NCBI RefSeq assembly: GCF_000426285.1
Contig: NZ_AUFB01000013.1
Span: 62,001-126,000, forward strand
DNA: 64,000 bases
Direction: 5' to 3'
DNA from: Rhizobium leucaenae USDA 9039
Lineage (GTDB): Bacteria; Pseudomonadota; Alphaproteobacteria; Rhizobiales; Rhizobiaceae
Under the pieces are notes generated by a model, which did no database searches, was not told where the DNA came from, and saw only the letters and a list, made by a program, of their open reading frames with translations. Shown here in pieces: positions 34,510 through 42,663 of this stretch. Within the stretch, counting starts at the first letter, position 1, and each line of letters opens with the position of its first letter. The position numbers and the translations under genes were made by a program.

Positions 34510-36042
34510 TCAGCTCGCCATGTCCATAAGCGTCTGTTGCGTTGCTTCGGCACCGTCGATGATGCTGAGGAGCTGCCCCTGTTTGAAAATCGCGATCCTG
34601 TCGCTGAGCTGCATGATCTCCGGTGCCTCCGAGGAGACCACGAGGACGCCGTTGCCCTTTGCCGCGAAGTCTCGCAGGAACGCGTAGATCTCCTGCTTGG
34701 AACCTTCGTCGATGCCACGCGTCGGTTCGTCGCAAATGAGAAGCTTTGGATTTGTCAGAAGGCACCGGGCCAGCACGACTTTTTGTTGGTTGCCCCCTGA
34801 CAGAGTTTCGACGGCAACATCTGGCGACGCCGACTTGATCCTCTGTGAGACGATCATGTCTTGAACTGCGCTGCGCTCTTTGTCCCCGCGGATGAAACCG
34901 CTGATGGCCATCAAGGCCAGCGATGAAAGCGTGATGTTGTGGGCGATCGATGCCGAGAGCACGAGACCACTGTCCTTGCGATCCTCGGTCACCATCGCCA
35001 TTCCACGTTGAATTGCGTCCTTAGGACTGCCTGGCTTGACCTTACCGCCGTTGAAGACAACTTCGCCTCCCGTTGGTGAGTGCAGCCCGAATATTGTCTC
35101 GAGGAACTCGGTTCGTCCGGACCCAAGCAGCCCGTAGATTCCGACCACTTCGCCGGACGCCACGTCTAGCGAGATGTCTCGGAAATGAGGCCCGCGCGCC
35201 AAGTTCGAGACCGAAAGCAGGATTGGCGCGTCTTCGAGAGGCTTGCCCTTCTCGACCAGCTTGACTTCACGGCCGACGATCTGTGTCACAAGATGACGGC
35301 GGTCGATGTCTTTGATGTTTCCAGTCTCGATGAAACGGCCGTCGCGGAAGACTGTGTACTCATCCGCGATCTCGAAGATTTCGGTGAGTTTGTGAGACAC
35401 GTAGATAATTGCGGAACCGCGCGCGGTGATCTTGCGGAGCGCGTTGAACAAGACATGGACTTCGTGTTCGCCGATAGCAGATGTCGGCTCGTCCATGATG
35501 ACGATATGTGCCCGATAGCTGAGAGCCTTCGCAATTTCGACGAGCTGAATCTGGGCGAGGCTCAGCTCCCCCATCTTCTTGGCAGCGTCGACTTCAAAGC
35601 CGAGTTCATCGAGGAATGCCTGGGCGTCCCTGCGCATCTGGCTAAAATCGACGAGCACGCCAAGTCGCTTCGGCTCGCGGCCAAGGTAAAGGTTCTCGGC
35701 GACGGTCATCTCGGGGACGGGGGAAAGCTCCTGCGTGATGATCGCGATGCCGTGACGCAAGGCGTCAGCGGCGCTTTTGAAGTCGACCTGCTCGCCATCG
35801 ATCTCCACTATCCCTCCATCGCGGCGGAGCAGTCCCATCGTGATGTTGAGGAATGTCGACTTGCCGGCGCCATTACCGCCGCACAAGGCATGGACGGTCC
35901 CGGCCTTTAGAGTTAGTCGGCCATCAACGAGCGCTGGGACGCCGTTGAACGACTTTTCCACGCCCTCGGCCCGCAGAACCACGCGCGCCGAAGACGACTG
36001 CGCGGTTCTCTGAACTGTTATCTTCTCAGTTGCGTTGACCAT
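34510..36042 (-). CDS. CUT2 sugar ABC transporter ATP-binding protein (system 3)
   Basis: 510 aa, duplicated ATPase. Walker A in domain 1 is GGNGAGKST, with Gly in place of the usual Glu. Other motifs are LSLAQIQLVEIAKAL, IVMDEPTSAI, then in domain 2 YGLLGSGRTEFLE, LSGGNQQKVVLARCL and ICDEPTRGIDEG. The start is uncertain: the heptamer operator ends directly before the ATG at 36042 and there is no good ribosome-binding site. Translation may therefore start from a leaderless or short-leader message. It lies 69 bp after BKACE. Confidence 0.9.
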   Translation of the reverse strand: MVNATEKITVQRTAQSSSARVVLRAEGVEKSFNGVPALVDGRLTLKAGTVHALCGGNGAGKSTFLNITMGLLRRDGGIVEIDGEQVDFKSAADALRHGIAIITQELSPVPEMTVAENLYLGREPKRLGVLVDFSQMRRDAQAFLDELGFEVDAAKKMGELSLAQIQLVEIAKALSYRAHIVIMDEPTSAIGEHEVHVLFNALRKITARGSAIIYVSHKLTEIFEIADEYTVFRDGRFIETGNIKDIDRRHLVTQIVGREVKLVEKGKPLEDAPILLSVSNLARGPHFRDISLDVASGEVVGIYGLLGSGRTEFLETIFGLHSPTGGEVVFNGGKVKPGSPKDAIQRGMAMVTEDRKDSGLVLSASIAHNITLSSLALMAISGFIRGDKERSAVQDMIVSQRIKSASPDVAVETLSGGNQQKVVLARCLLTNPKLLICDEPTRGIDEGSKQEIYAFLRDFAAKGNGVLVVSSEAPEIMQLSDRIAIFKQGQLLSIIDGAEATQQTLMDMAS

Positions 36043-36058
36043 GATATGACGTCATACC
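36043..36058. promoter_or_regulatory. Heptamer operator B (ABC/RLP operon)
   Basis: GATATGA-CG-TCATACC, a 16-bp near-perfect inverted repeat with one mismatch to the GGTATGA consensus. It touches the ATG of the ATPase gene. It lies between BKACE and the ABC genes and may give the transporter/RLP genes their own control. Confidence 0.65.
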
Positions 36059-36111
36059 TCGTAAAATCGAAATCTATGCCGCGTGTGTGCGGATCGCATG
36101 CCGTATTGGTT

Positions 36112-36999
36112 CTACGCGGCGTCCAGTTCGAGGATCGCGCGTGCCTCCTGAGGTGTAGCCGGCTCACGTCCGACCTTTTGGGCAATCTCAACAGCGCGCG
36201 ATATGACTTCCGCGTTCGTGGGTGTGCCGAACTCACGATAGGGATAGTCGCCTATTCCAATAGCCATGTGGCCGCCCAGACGGCAGATCGCAGGAGCAAT
36301 GTTCAAAAGATTGCCCCCAAGGCAATTGACCGTCCATTCGATCGGCCGGTCGTCGGGCAGAAATGCAAGATGCGCCATGAGACCCGCCTCGGTCGGCGGA
36401 TGCCCGGTAATGTATCGCCCTCCCGTCAGGTGGAGGAGAAAGTAGGCCGGCCCCCTCACAAGGCCCGCGTCCATCAGAGCGATCGCGCGGCGCGTGAACC
36501 CAACAGACCAGGAAACCAGCTTCGGCTTTACGCCCTTTTCGGCCAAGGTACGCGCGTAGTGCGCGAGACTTTCGGTCGTGTTGAGATACAAACGTTCTGG
36601 ATTTTCGAACCTGCGCGTCTCGGCATCCCAAAGCTCGAGATTGGCCGAGCCGGTATCGATGGGCGCAATATCGGGCTTCGTAGCAGGGTCCAATGCCAGG
36701 GTTGCGACCGTGTCGATGCGCTTCATGGCGTCGGCATCATTCGAGATAAAGCCGAGCGTGGGAAGGATGAGTAGATCGGTCGCCTGCCTGACTTCGCGGA
36801 TGATTTCGGCGTTTGCCTCAACGGTGTTTGTCGCACCGCCGTCGGCTGTCCTGGCATGATAGTGGAGAATCGCCGCTCCCGCCTTGCGGGCTGCAACGGC
36901 GGCCTCAACGATCTCGTCGGCGGTGTATGGGATATTAGGGTTGGATGTGCGCGGCGCGTACTCGTTGACCCTGGCTTCGAGGATGATTTTCTTTTGCAT
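36112..36999 (-). CDS. Beta-keto acid cleavage enzyme (BKACE/DUF849 family)
   Basis: 295 aa. The start KKIILEARVNEYAPRTSNPNIPYTADEIVEAAVAARKAGAAILHYHARTADGG has the metal-site HYHAR motif typical of BKACE. LTGGRYITGHPPTEAGLMAHL and GGHMAIGIGDYPYREFGTPTNAE near the end are also typical. Known members react a beta-keto acid with acetyl-CoA to give a CoA ester and acetoacetate. AAGGAGC before 36999 fixes the start; the frame is open upstream. It follows the DUF1537 kinase by 10 bp. Its role alongside an RLP is unclear; it may handle an unphosphorylated 3-oxo acid as a side branch. Confidence 0.88.
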   Translation of the reverse strand: MQKKIILEARVNEYAPRTSNPNIPYTADEIVEAAVAARKAGAAILHYHARTADGGATNTVEANAEIIREVRQATDLLILPTLGFISNDADAMKRIDTVATLALDPATKPDIAPIDTGSANLELWDAETRRFENPERLYLNTTESLAHYARTLAEKGVKPKLVSWSVGFTRRAIALMDAGLVRGPAYFLLHLTGGRYITGHPPTEAGLMAHLAFLPDDRPIEWTVNCLGGNLLNIAPAICRLGGHMAIGIGDYPYREFGTPTNAEVISRAVEIAQKVGREPATPQEARAILELDAA

Positions 37000-37009
37000 C
37001 TTTTGCTCC

Positions 37010-38362
37010 TTACGCCGCCAGATAACCCGAGGTGCCCGCCTTTGCCCGCAGGAAGAAGTCATCGGCACCAATCTGCCCGCCCTTCAGCATGACTTCGAGG
37101 CCATCGACTTCGGCGTCGCCCGGCGCATCCAGGCGGCAGACATGGCAATTTTGAACTTCGTCAAAAACGGCGATCTCGAGCGCTTCGGCGCCGATTGTCC
37201 GCACCGCATAGCTCGAACTGTCACCGCCCGAAAACACGATCCGCGGCAAGGAAACCGCGCGGCGCACGGCACGCGCAACGTCACAGTAGATGGCGCCCAA
37301 GCGTTCCGCGGGAACATCGCTGCCGGCCAGGCGGCCGGTTTCCCCGCGAGCCGTGTAGATGATTGTAGATCGACCGCGCACAAGGCTCTCGATCGCCTTC
37401 AAAGCAGCCTCCCGCGCAACTGCGTCAGCATCATCATCGGACCGGACTGTCGAGACATCCAAGTGGACAAGGTTCCACCCGGAAGCTTCGGCCACCGCAA
37501 TCTGGCGCCCGGTTTGCAGGGCGCAACTACCTGATAAGACGAGTAGATTTTCGACGCCGGCAATCTCCGTCTTGACGGGCTCCGCCGACGATAGCAGGCC
37601 CAAGCGGGCCCAAAGAGCGCCGAGTTGTTGCGCCAAGCCTTGAGCTGCAAGCGCGAACATCGGACGTGTCGGATACCGCGCCCAGAGCAGATCGGCGACA
37701 GCCGCAAGATCCGCATTTTCGAGCCCATCGAAAATGACCCCTGCCCCCTCTTGGAAGGCCTTGAAGACACGCTCCTCCATTGCCGAGCGGTTCCGGATTG
37801 CGGGAAGCGTGACGTTGACGAATTCCTTATCTGTCTGCCCAGCCAGATGCATGCGCAGATCCGCCTCGTGCATCGGCGTCCTGGGGTGGCGCGACATGCT
37901 CGGGTGCCGGTCGAGCCGCTCAATCCTGTCGGCAAAGCGCGCGAAATGATTTCCGAAACAGGTGTAGCGCCCGAAGTCCGGGGTCGCGGCGAGGACTGGA
38001 ACGTCCCTCTTGCCGAAGTGAGCCGCAGCGCGCGCCAGAACAGCACCATAGCTTCCAACGGTGGGCGACGAGTCGAACGTCGAACAGATCTTGTATTGGA
38101 TAAGCGGACTGTTGAGGGTGCGCATGATCGAAAACGCGCTGTCAAGCTCCTCGTCGAGCTCGACGCCGGACAACGCCCTTGCGGTACCGGCGAAGCCAAG
38201 CACATCATAAGACAGAGCATCTGTTGACGCCGTCTGTGCTGAAGGGCGTGCGAGATAGAGTTTTCCCTTCACACCACTGCGATGGAACTGCGCCAGGTTT
38301 TCGGAAGAACCCGTGAAGTCGTCGCCGTAAAACACGGCCTTGAGCTTGCCAGCTGATGTCAT
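37010..38362 (-). CDS. DUF1537 (four-carbon acid-sugar kinase family) kinase, OiaK-like candidate
   Basis: 450 aa. The N-terminal AVFYGDDFTGSSENLAQF is the DUF1537 acid-sugar-binding motif, and the C-terminal RIVFSGGDSSSYAVRTIG the nucleotide-binding half. The family phosphorylates 3-oxo or 2-oxo acid sugars. In the apiose pathway a DUF1537 member (OiaK) phosphorylates 3-oxo-isoapionate, the step just before the RLP, so context favours that role. The start at 38362 has GGGAGG upstream. It shares a divergent promoter carrying four heptamers with the SDR. It is distinct from the second DUF1537 gene (55159). Confidence 0.87.
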   Translation of the reverse strand: MTSAGKLKAVFYGDDFTGSSENLAQFHRSGVKGKLYLARPSAQTASTDALSYDVLGFAGTARALSGVELDEELDSAFSIMRTLNSPLIQYKICSTFDSSPTVGSYGAVLARAAAHFGKRDVPVLAATPDFGRYTCFGNHFARFADRIERLDRHPSMSRHPRTPMHEADLRMHLAGQTDKEFVNVTLPAIRNRSAMEERVFKAFQEGAGVIFDGLENADLAAVADLLWARYPTRPMFALAAQGLAQQLGALWARLGLLSSAEPVKTEIAGVENLLVLSGSCALQTGRQIAVAEASGWNLVHLDVSTVRSDDDADAVAREAALKAIESLVRGRSTIIYTARGETGRLAGSDVPAERLGAIYCDVARAVRRAVSLPRIVFSGGDSSSYAVRTIGAEALEIAVFDEVQNCHVCRLDAPGDAEVDGLEVMLKGGQIGADDFFLRAKAGTSGYLAA

Positions 38363-38463
38363 CGGATCCTCCCAATATCCCGGCCGAGGATATCTTCCTC
38401 CATACATCAGCCGGGCTTCACTCTTGACAATACTCATAGAAGCAGCTCATAACTCTGTCAAGG

Positions 38464-38490
38464 TCATACCTTATACCTTATACCTCATAT
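38464..38490. promoter_or_regulatory. Heptamer operator C (divergent kinase/SDR promoter)
   Basis: On the plus strand: TCATACC, TTATACC, TTATACC and a partial TCATAT, head to tail with no spacer. Read on the minus strand this is GGTATRA repeated every 7 bp, facing the kinase gene. It lies 24 bp upstream of the SDR start and about 100 bp upstream of the kinase start, so it can serve both. Confidence 0.75.
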
Positions 38491-38513
38491 CGAGAAAATT
38501 GGAGGACGACGAG

Positions 38514-39308
38514 ATGAGACTTTCTGGACGCACTGCCGTGGTGACGGGCGCTGGCCGGGGCATCGGACTGGCAATCGCTGAAGCCTATGTTCGCGAAGGC
38601 GCGAATGTCGTTATCGTCGACCGCGATCTGGAAGTGGCGAACGAAGCCGCCGAGCGGCTTGGGGAGCGGGCTTTGGCCGTCCGCGCCGATATTTCGGTCA
38701 ACGAAGACGTTGAGACGATCGTTAAGGAAACGATTGGCCGGTTCGGCACGGTCGACATACTCGTGAACAACGCGGGCGTGGGCGCAACCACTCTGTTTCT
38801 CGAAAGCTCAAGGGAGGAATTCGAACGCGTCGTCCGGATCAATCTGACCGGAACATTCCTCGTGGCGCAAGCCTTTGCTCGGATCATGGCCGCCAAAGGC
38901 TATGGGCGGATCATCAATATCGCTTCGCTGTCCGGTCAGAAGGGCGGTGTCGGACGTTCGGCCTATGGAGCCTCAAAGGCCGGCGTCGAACTCCTCACGA
39001 AGGTTATGGCGGTGGAACTCGCGGAATCGGGAATCAACGTGAATAACATCGCACCGGGCCCGATATTGACCGAGGTCTCGAAAGTCATGCACACGGTCGA
39101 AACGCGTGACGCCTATCATCGGCTAGTTCCGCAACGCCGTTATGGCGAACCATCGGAAATCGCTGATGCCGCGGTGTTCCTGGCGAGCGACGATGCTGCC
39201 TATATTACGGGGCACACCCTGAACGTCGACGGCGGCTTCCTGGCCGCTGGCCTCATGTTCCCATTCGATCCAAAAGCCTCGAAGCGGCTGGGACAAATCA
39301 GCGAATAA
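38514..39308 (+). CDS. SDR-family dehydrogenase of the RLP pathway region
   Basis: 264 aa classical SDR. TGAGRGIG, VDRDLE after strand 2 (NAD preference), VNNAGVGA, IASLSG, YGASK and APGPILTEV follow in order. The C-terminal GHTLNVDGGFLAAG is typical of sugar and acid-sugar dehydrogenases. GGAGG lies 9 nt before the ATG; the frame is open 174 bp further upstream, over the operator. Divergent from the kinase and sharing its operator, it probably makes the 3-oxo acid that the kinase uses. The specific substrate is inferred from context. Confidence 0.9.
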   Translation: MRLSGRTAVVTGAGRGIGLAIAEAYVREGANVVIVDRDLEVANEAAERLGERALAVRADISVNEDVETIVKETIGRFGTVDILVNNAGVGATTLFLESSREEFERVVRINLTGTFLVAQAFARIMAAKGYGRIINIASLSGQKGGVGRSAYGASKAGVELLTKVMAVELAESGINVNNIAPGPILTEVSKVMHTVETRDAYHRLVPQRRYGEPSEIADAAVFLASDDAAYITGHTLNVDGGFLAAGLMFPFDPKASKRLGQISE

Positions 39309-39361
39309 CCTGGAGAAGTGGCCAGTTCGACGTTCGGCATTTGTCGCAAGCGGTAAAACGC

Positions 39362-39377
39362 GGTATGACCTCGTACC
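39362..39377. promoter_or_regulatory. Heptamer operator D (GntR autoregulation)
   Basis: GGTATGA-CC-TCGTACC, a 16-bp inverted repeat with one mismatch, 31 bp upstream of the GntR start. Its presence before a GntR gene identifies that protein as the likely regulator of all heptamer promoters. Confidence 0.65.
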
Positions 39378-39408
39378 TTTTCGATTTCTGATTGGAGCGT
39401 GACCAGGA

Positions 39409-40110
39409 ATGCTGTCTGTTGACCCAAAGAAAATCCCAAGCCGGCTGGACATAGCGCTCGACTACATTACGGGCGAAATTGCCAAAGGCAACCTCGGGCC
39501 TGGTGACAAACTTCCCAATGAAAAAGAGCTGGCCCAGCTTCTCGGGATCAGTCGCACTCCAATCAGAGAGGCGATCAAAACGCTCGCGGTCTCGGGTCTT
39601 GTCGAGACGCGTCATGGCTTTGGAAATTACATCCGTAAGGACGAAGGCCTTCCGGCGATGCCGCTCGCGATGTTTCAGCTCTATCTTCAGAGCTCGACGC
39701 CTGAGATGCTGATGGAACTGCGATACATTTTCGACCGCAACTGTTCAGAACTCGCGTCGCTGCGGCGTACGGACGAAGACCTCGCCACGATGAGAGAGTG
39801 CATCGACCGACTAAAAAGGCTGTCGGAGGATGCGAACTCCGCGATCGAAGATCTCCTCAAGGCCGATCTCGATTTCCACCGAGCAATATACAAAGCTGCC
39901 GGAAACCCGTTGATCGTCGTGATCGCCGACTTCGTGCTGACGATGGTCGCGCCTTGGGTGCAAAAATCGCTAGAGGTCAGTGGCAAATGGCGCGCAGTCG
40001 ATCTCCACGAACACATGTTTCAGATGATCCGGGACAGAAAGACCGGTGACCTCAGCCGCGAAAGCGTCGAGGAAAACATGGAACACTTCCGCACATCCCT
40101 GCTGAAATGA
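39409..40110 (+). CDS. GntR-family regulator (FCD subfamily), candidate regulator of the RLP regulon
   Basis: 233 aa. Winged helix: ALDYITGEIAKGNLGPGDKLPNEKELAQLLGISRTPIREAIKTLAVSGLVETRHGFGNYI. The FCD domain follows, with the metal-ligand regions DLDFHRAIYKAAGNP and HEHMFQMI. AGGA stands 3 nt before the ATG. It follows the SDR on the same strand but has its own operator. FCD regulators commonly bind short inverted repeats and respond to carboxylates or sugar acids, which suits a pathway built on 3-oxo acids. Confidence 0.9.
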   Translation: MLSVDPKKIPSRLDIALDYITGEIAKGNLGPGDKLPNEKELAQLLGISRTPIREAIKTLAVSGLVETRHGFGNYIRKDEGLPAMPLAMFQLYLQSSTPEMLMELRYIFDRNCSELASLRRTDEDLATMRECIDRLKRLSEDANSAIEDLLKADLDFHRAIYKAAGNPLIVVIADFVLTMVAPWVQKSLEVSGKWRAVDLHEHMFQMIRDRKTGDLSRESVEENMEHFRTSLLK

Positions 40111-40222
40111 CAGCCAGGGCATCACGTCAAGGCGTGGCGCATCTTGCATTTCCCGCAGGTCGCACTGCGATCATCACCGGCGGCATCTGAAGGCGGACGC
40201 GAAGCCCGGATACCGTATGCCG

Positions 40223-40240
40223 CCCGGCCTATTCGCCGGG
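40223..40240 (+). terminator. Hairpin after the GntR gene
   Basis: CCCGGC (40223-40228) pairs with GCCGGG (40235-40240), followed on the plus strand by TTCTGAAAATT. A modest terminator candidate between the convergent GntR and isomerase genes. Confidence 0.4.
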
Positions 40241-40267
40241 TTCTGAAAATTGCCAGAAAACGATAAT

Positions 40268-40292
40268 GCGCCAGGCTGATTGCGCCTGGCGC
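40268..40292 (-). terminator. Probable terminator of the transketolase-isomerase operon
   Basis: GCGCCAGGC (40268-40276) pairs perfectly with GCCTGGCGC (40284-40292), loop of 7 nt. On the minus strand it is followed by ATTATCGTTTTC, a partial U-tract. It lies 35 bp after the isomerase stop. Confidence 0.65.
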
Positions 40293-40326
40293 GTCGACCG
40301 CGAGCAATGCTTGCCCAGCCTTCCAA

Positions 40327-40782
40327 CTAGCGGGTGTGGTATTTCGTATCGACCTCGTCGATGGCGGCAACATTGCTGGCCGAGCGACCGTTCTCGTCGA
40401 ACCTCTGGGCGAGGAAGGAGTCGACGATCGTCTTCGCAAGTTCCGATCCAATGACGCGGGCGCCCATGGTAATGATCTGGGCGTTGTTCGACAACGCCGC
40501 CCGCTCGGCGGAATAAGTATCGTGTGTGAGGGCTGCCCTAATACCCGGCACCTTGTTTGCCGAAATGCAGACGCCGATCCCGGTGCCGCACACCAGGATG
40601 GCCTTGTCATAGGTGCCGTCGAGCACGCCGTTGGCGACCCTGTCGGAGAGGTTCGCATAGAAATCGTCGAGACCGGCGTCCGTCCGGGAGACCTCGAACA
40701 CCTCGAAACGGTCCTTGAGATAATCGGCGAGGACCTTGGCGAGGCCTTCGCCCGCGCTGTCGCCTGCTACTGCAATTTTCAT
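40327..40782 (-). CDS. derI: RpiB/LacAB-family isomerase, D-erythrulose-4-phosphate isomerase (DerI/EryI)-like
   Basis: 151 aa. The catalytic Cys motif CGTGIGVCISANK (C65) is present. The N-terminal KIAVAGDSAGEGL differs from classical RpiB, which has GSDHAG: the His is Ser here, as I recall for EryI-type enzymes. Those convert D-erythrulose 4-phosphate to D-erythrose 4-phosphate in erythritol and apiose catabolism. The start at 40782 gives 8 nt spacing from GAGGAG; two in-frame codons lie closer upstream. It is the last gene of the operon and follows the TIM-like isomerase by 12 bp, the same pair order as eryH-eryI. Confidence 0.82.
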   Translation of the reverse strand: MKIAVAGDSAGEGLAKVLADYLKDRFEVFEVSRTDAGLDDFYANLSDRVANGVLDGTYDKAILVCGTGIGVCISANKVPGIRAALTHDTYSAERAALSNNAQIITMGARVIGSELAKTIVDSFLAQRFDENGRSASNVAAIDEVDTKYHTR

Positions 40783-40794
40783 CTTCATCACTCC

Positions 40795-41565
40795 TCAGAT
40801 TTTGGCCGCGCACTTTTCGAGGATGTCGAGGTAGCCCTCGATCTTCCAGGCCGAGCGGCCGATGAACAGCCCATCGACATGGGGGCAGGATATGAGCTCT
40901 TCGCAGTTGTCCGCGTTGACCGAACCGCCGTAGAGGCAGGGAATGCGCCGGCCGAGCACGGCTTCCGCGAACGCGATGATCTCGGCCTGGCGGGCGTCGG
41001 CGTAGTCCGCTGTCGCGGGGATCCCATCGACGCCAATGGCCCAAACAGGCTCGTAGGCAAGCAGTATCGGTTTGTGCTTCTGGTCTGTAGAAAGGCATCC
41101 CAACGCGCCGCGAACCTGGCGCTCGAGGACGTCGCGGGCTCGCCCGGCCTCGCGTTCGGAAAGTGTCTCCCCTATGCAGATGAGCGGGATCAAGCCGTGG
41201 CGAACCGCCGCCCCGACTTTCAGTCCTACCGTCACGTCCGTCTCACCGAAATGTTCACGCCTCTCGGAGTGACCAAGCTCGACGATGTCGAGGTTGCAGT
41301 CCTTGAGCATCAAGGGTGAAATCTCGCCCGTCCAGGCGCCCTCCTCGTCCCAATGCATGTTCTGCGCGCCGACCTTCACCGACGTGCCCGCCAACGTGGT
41401 CTTCACTTCCCGGACAACAGTGAAAGGAGGGATGACAAAGCGCTGGATGCGCGGATGGGACGTGATGTCTGCGGCCCTGAGACCGTGCGCAAACTGCGCG
41501 GCATCGGCAAGCGTCTTGTTCATCTTCCAGCTGGTGCCAATCCAGAGGGTTTTCTTCTCGGTCAT
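40795..41565 (-). CDS. lerI: TIM-family isomerase, L-erythrulose-1-phosphate isomerase (LerI/EryH)-like
   Basis: 256 aa TIM barrel. Catalytic K14, H99 (LGHSERREHFGE) and E172 (AYEPVWAIG) are present. Canonical TIMs have GNWK; here the site reads GTSWKMNK, with Ser12 in place of the active-site Asn. The later AIGTG is AIGVDG. These differences match, to my knowledge, the EryH/LerI group, which converts L-erythrulose 1-phosphate to D-erythrulose 4-phosphate, rather than glycolytic TpiA. It lies between the aldolase and the RpiB-like gene. A normal triose-phosphate isomerase role is the alternative. Confidence 0.82.
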   Translation of the reverse strand: MTEKKTLWIGTSWKMNKTLADAAQFAHGLRAADITSHPRIQRFVIPPFTVVREVKTTLAGTSVKVGAQNMHWDEEGAWTGEISPLMLKDCNLDIVELGHSERREHFGETDVTVGLKVGAAVRHGLIPLICIGETLSEREAGRARDVLERQVRGALGCLSTDQKHKPILLAYEPVWAIGVDGIPATADYADARQAEIIAFAEAVLGRRIPCLYGGSVNADNCEELISCPHVDGLFIGRSAWKIEGYLDILEKCAAKI

Positions 41566-41607
41566 CGCCGCTTCACCACGTTTGCGTTCAAATGGATGTT
41601 GGCCGAC

Positions 41608-42657
41608 CTAGAGCGAGCCGGCTCGATACCGCTTCGCCATTTCCGCGAGCGGCACAACATGAATGGAGCTTGCGCGTCCTGCCGTTCCGAAAGCTTCGAA
41701 TCTCTCGCGGCACAGCTTTGAAAGCGCCGTCATTGCAGGCTTCAAATATTTGCGAGGGTCGAATTCTGTCGGATCTTCGGACAGCACTCGGCGCACCTGC
41801 CCGGTCATTGCCATGCGGCAATCAGTGTCGATGTTGACCTTTCGCACACCATGCCGAATGCCGCGCAGGATTTCCTCGAGCGGCACGCCCCAGGTGGGCT
41901 TCATCCGCCCGCCGAAGCGATTGAAAATTTCTTGCAACTCCTCCGGCACGCTTGACGAACCGTGCATGACGAGATGGGTATTCGGAAGTTTCCGGTGGAT
42001 CGCCTCGATAACATCCATTGCCAGCACGTCACCGTCCGGCCGGCGTGAGAACTTGTAGGCGCCATGGCTGGTGCCCATTGCGACGGCAAGCGCATCCACC
42101 TTGGTCTCCGCGACAAATTTCGCCGCCTCCTCCGGATCGGTCAAAAGCTGATGCGGATCGAGCTTGCCTTCGACGCCGTGACCGTCTTCCGCCTCGCCCG
42201 TACCGGTCTCAAGCGAGCCCAGAACGCCAAGCTCCCCTTCCACCGAAACCCCTGCCCAATGGGCCGTGTCGCTGACGCTTCTCGTGACCTTGACGTTGTA
42301 GTCCCAATCCGCCGCGGTTTTCCCGTCAGCAAGGATCGATCCGTCCATCATGACGGACGTAAAACCATGCTGGATCGCGGTGACGCAGGTGCTCGGTTCG
42401 TTTCCGTGGTCAAGATGGACGCAAACGGGGATATGCGGATAGATTTCCGTCACAGCCTCCATCATGTGCTTGAGCATGATGTCGTTGACATAGGCTCGGG
42501 CCCCACGGCTCGCCTGGAGAATCACAGGCGAATCCGTTCCGTCGGCCGCTTCCATGATGGCAAGCGCCTGTTCCATGTTGTTAATGTTGAACGCCGGTAC
42601 GCCGTAGCCGTGTTCGGCGGCATCATCCAGCAGCTGGCGGAGAGTAATCCTGGCCAT
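41608..42657 (-). CDS. fba: Class II fructose/sedoheptulose-bisphosphate aldolase (CbbA type)
   Basis: 349 aa. Catalytic Asp and zinc ligand in HLDHG (residues 81-85), then MGTSHGAYKF and LVMHGSSSVPEEL with further ligands. The length and the C-terminal extension (KYLKPAMTALSKLCRERFEAFGTAGRA) match the CbbA/Fba type of proteobacterial Calvin-cycle operons. It condenses DHAP with G3P or with erythrose 4-phosphate. In this operon the second reaction, giving sedoheptulose 1,7-bisphosphate, would consume the product of the two upstream-acting isomerases. It follows fbp by 6 bp. Confidence 0.92.
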   Translation of the reverse strand: MARITLRQLLDDAAEHGYGVPAFNINNMEQALAIMEAADGTDSPVILQASRGARAYVNDIMLKHMMEAVTEIYPHIPVCVHLDHGNEPSTCVTAIQHGFTSVMMDGSILADGKTAADWDYNVKVTRSVSDTAHWAGVSVEGELGVLGSLETGTGEAEDGHGVEGKLDPHQLLTDPEEAAKFVAETKVDALAVAMGTSHGAYKFSRRPDGDVLAMDVIEAIHRKLPNTHLVMHGSSSVPEELQEIFNRFGGRMKPTWGVPLEEILRGIRHGVRKVNIDTDCRMAMTGQVRRVLSEDPTEFDPRKYLKPAMTALSKLCRERFEAFGTAGRASSIHVVPLAEMAKRYRAGSL

Positions 42658-42663
42658 GACGTG

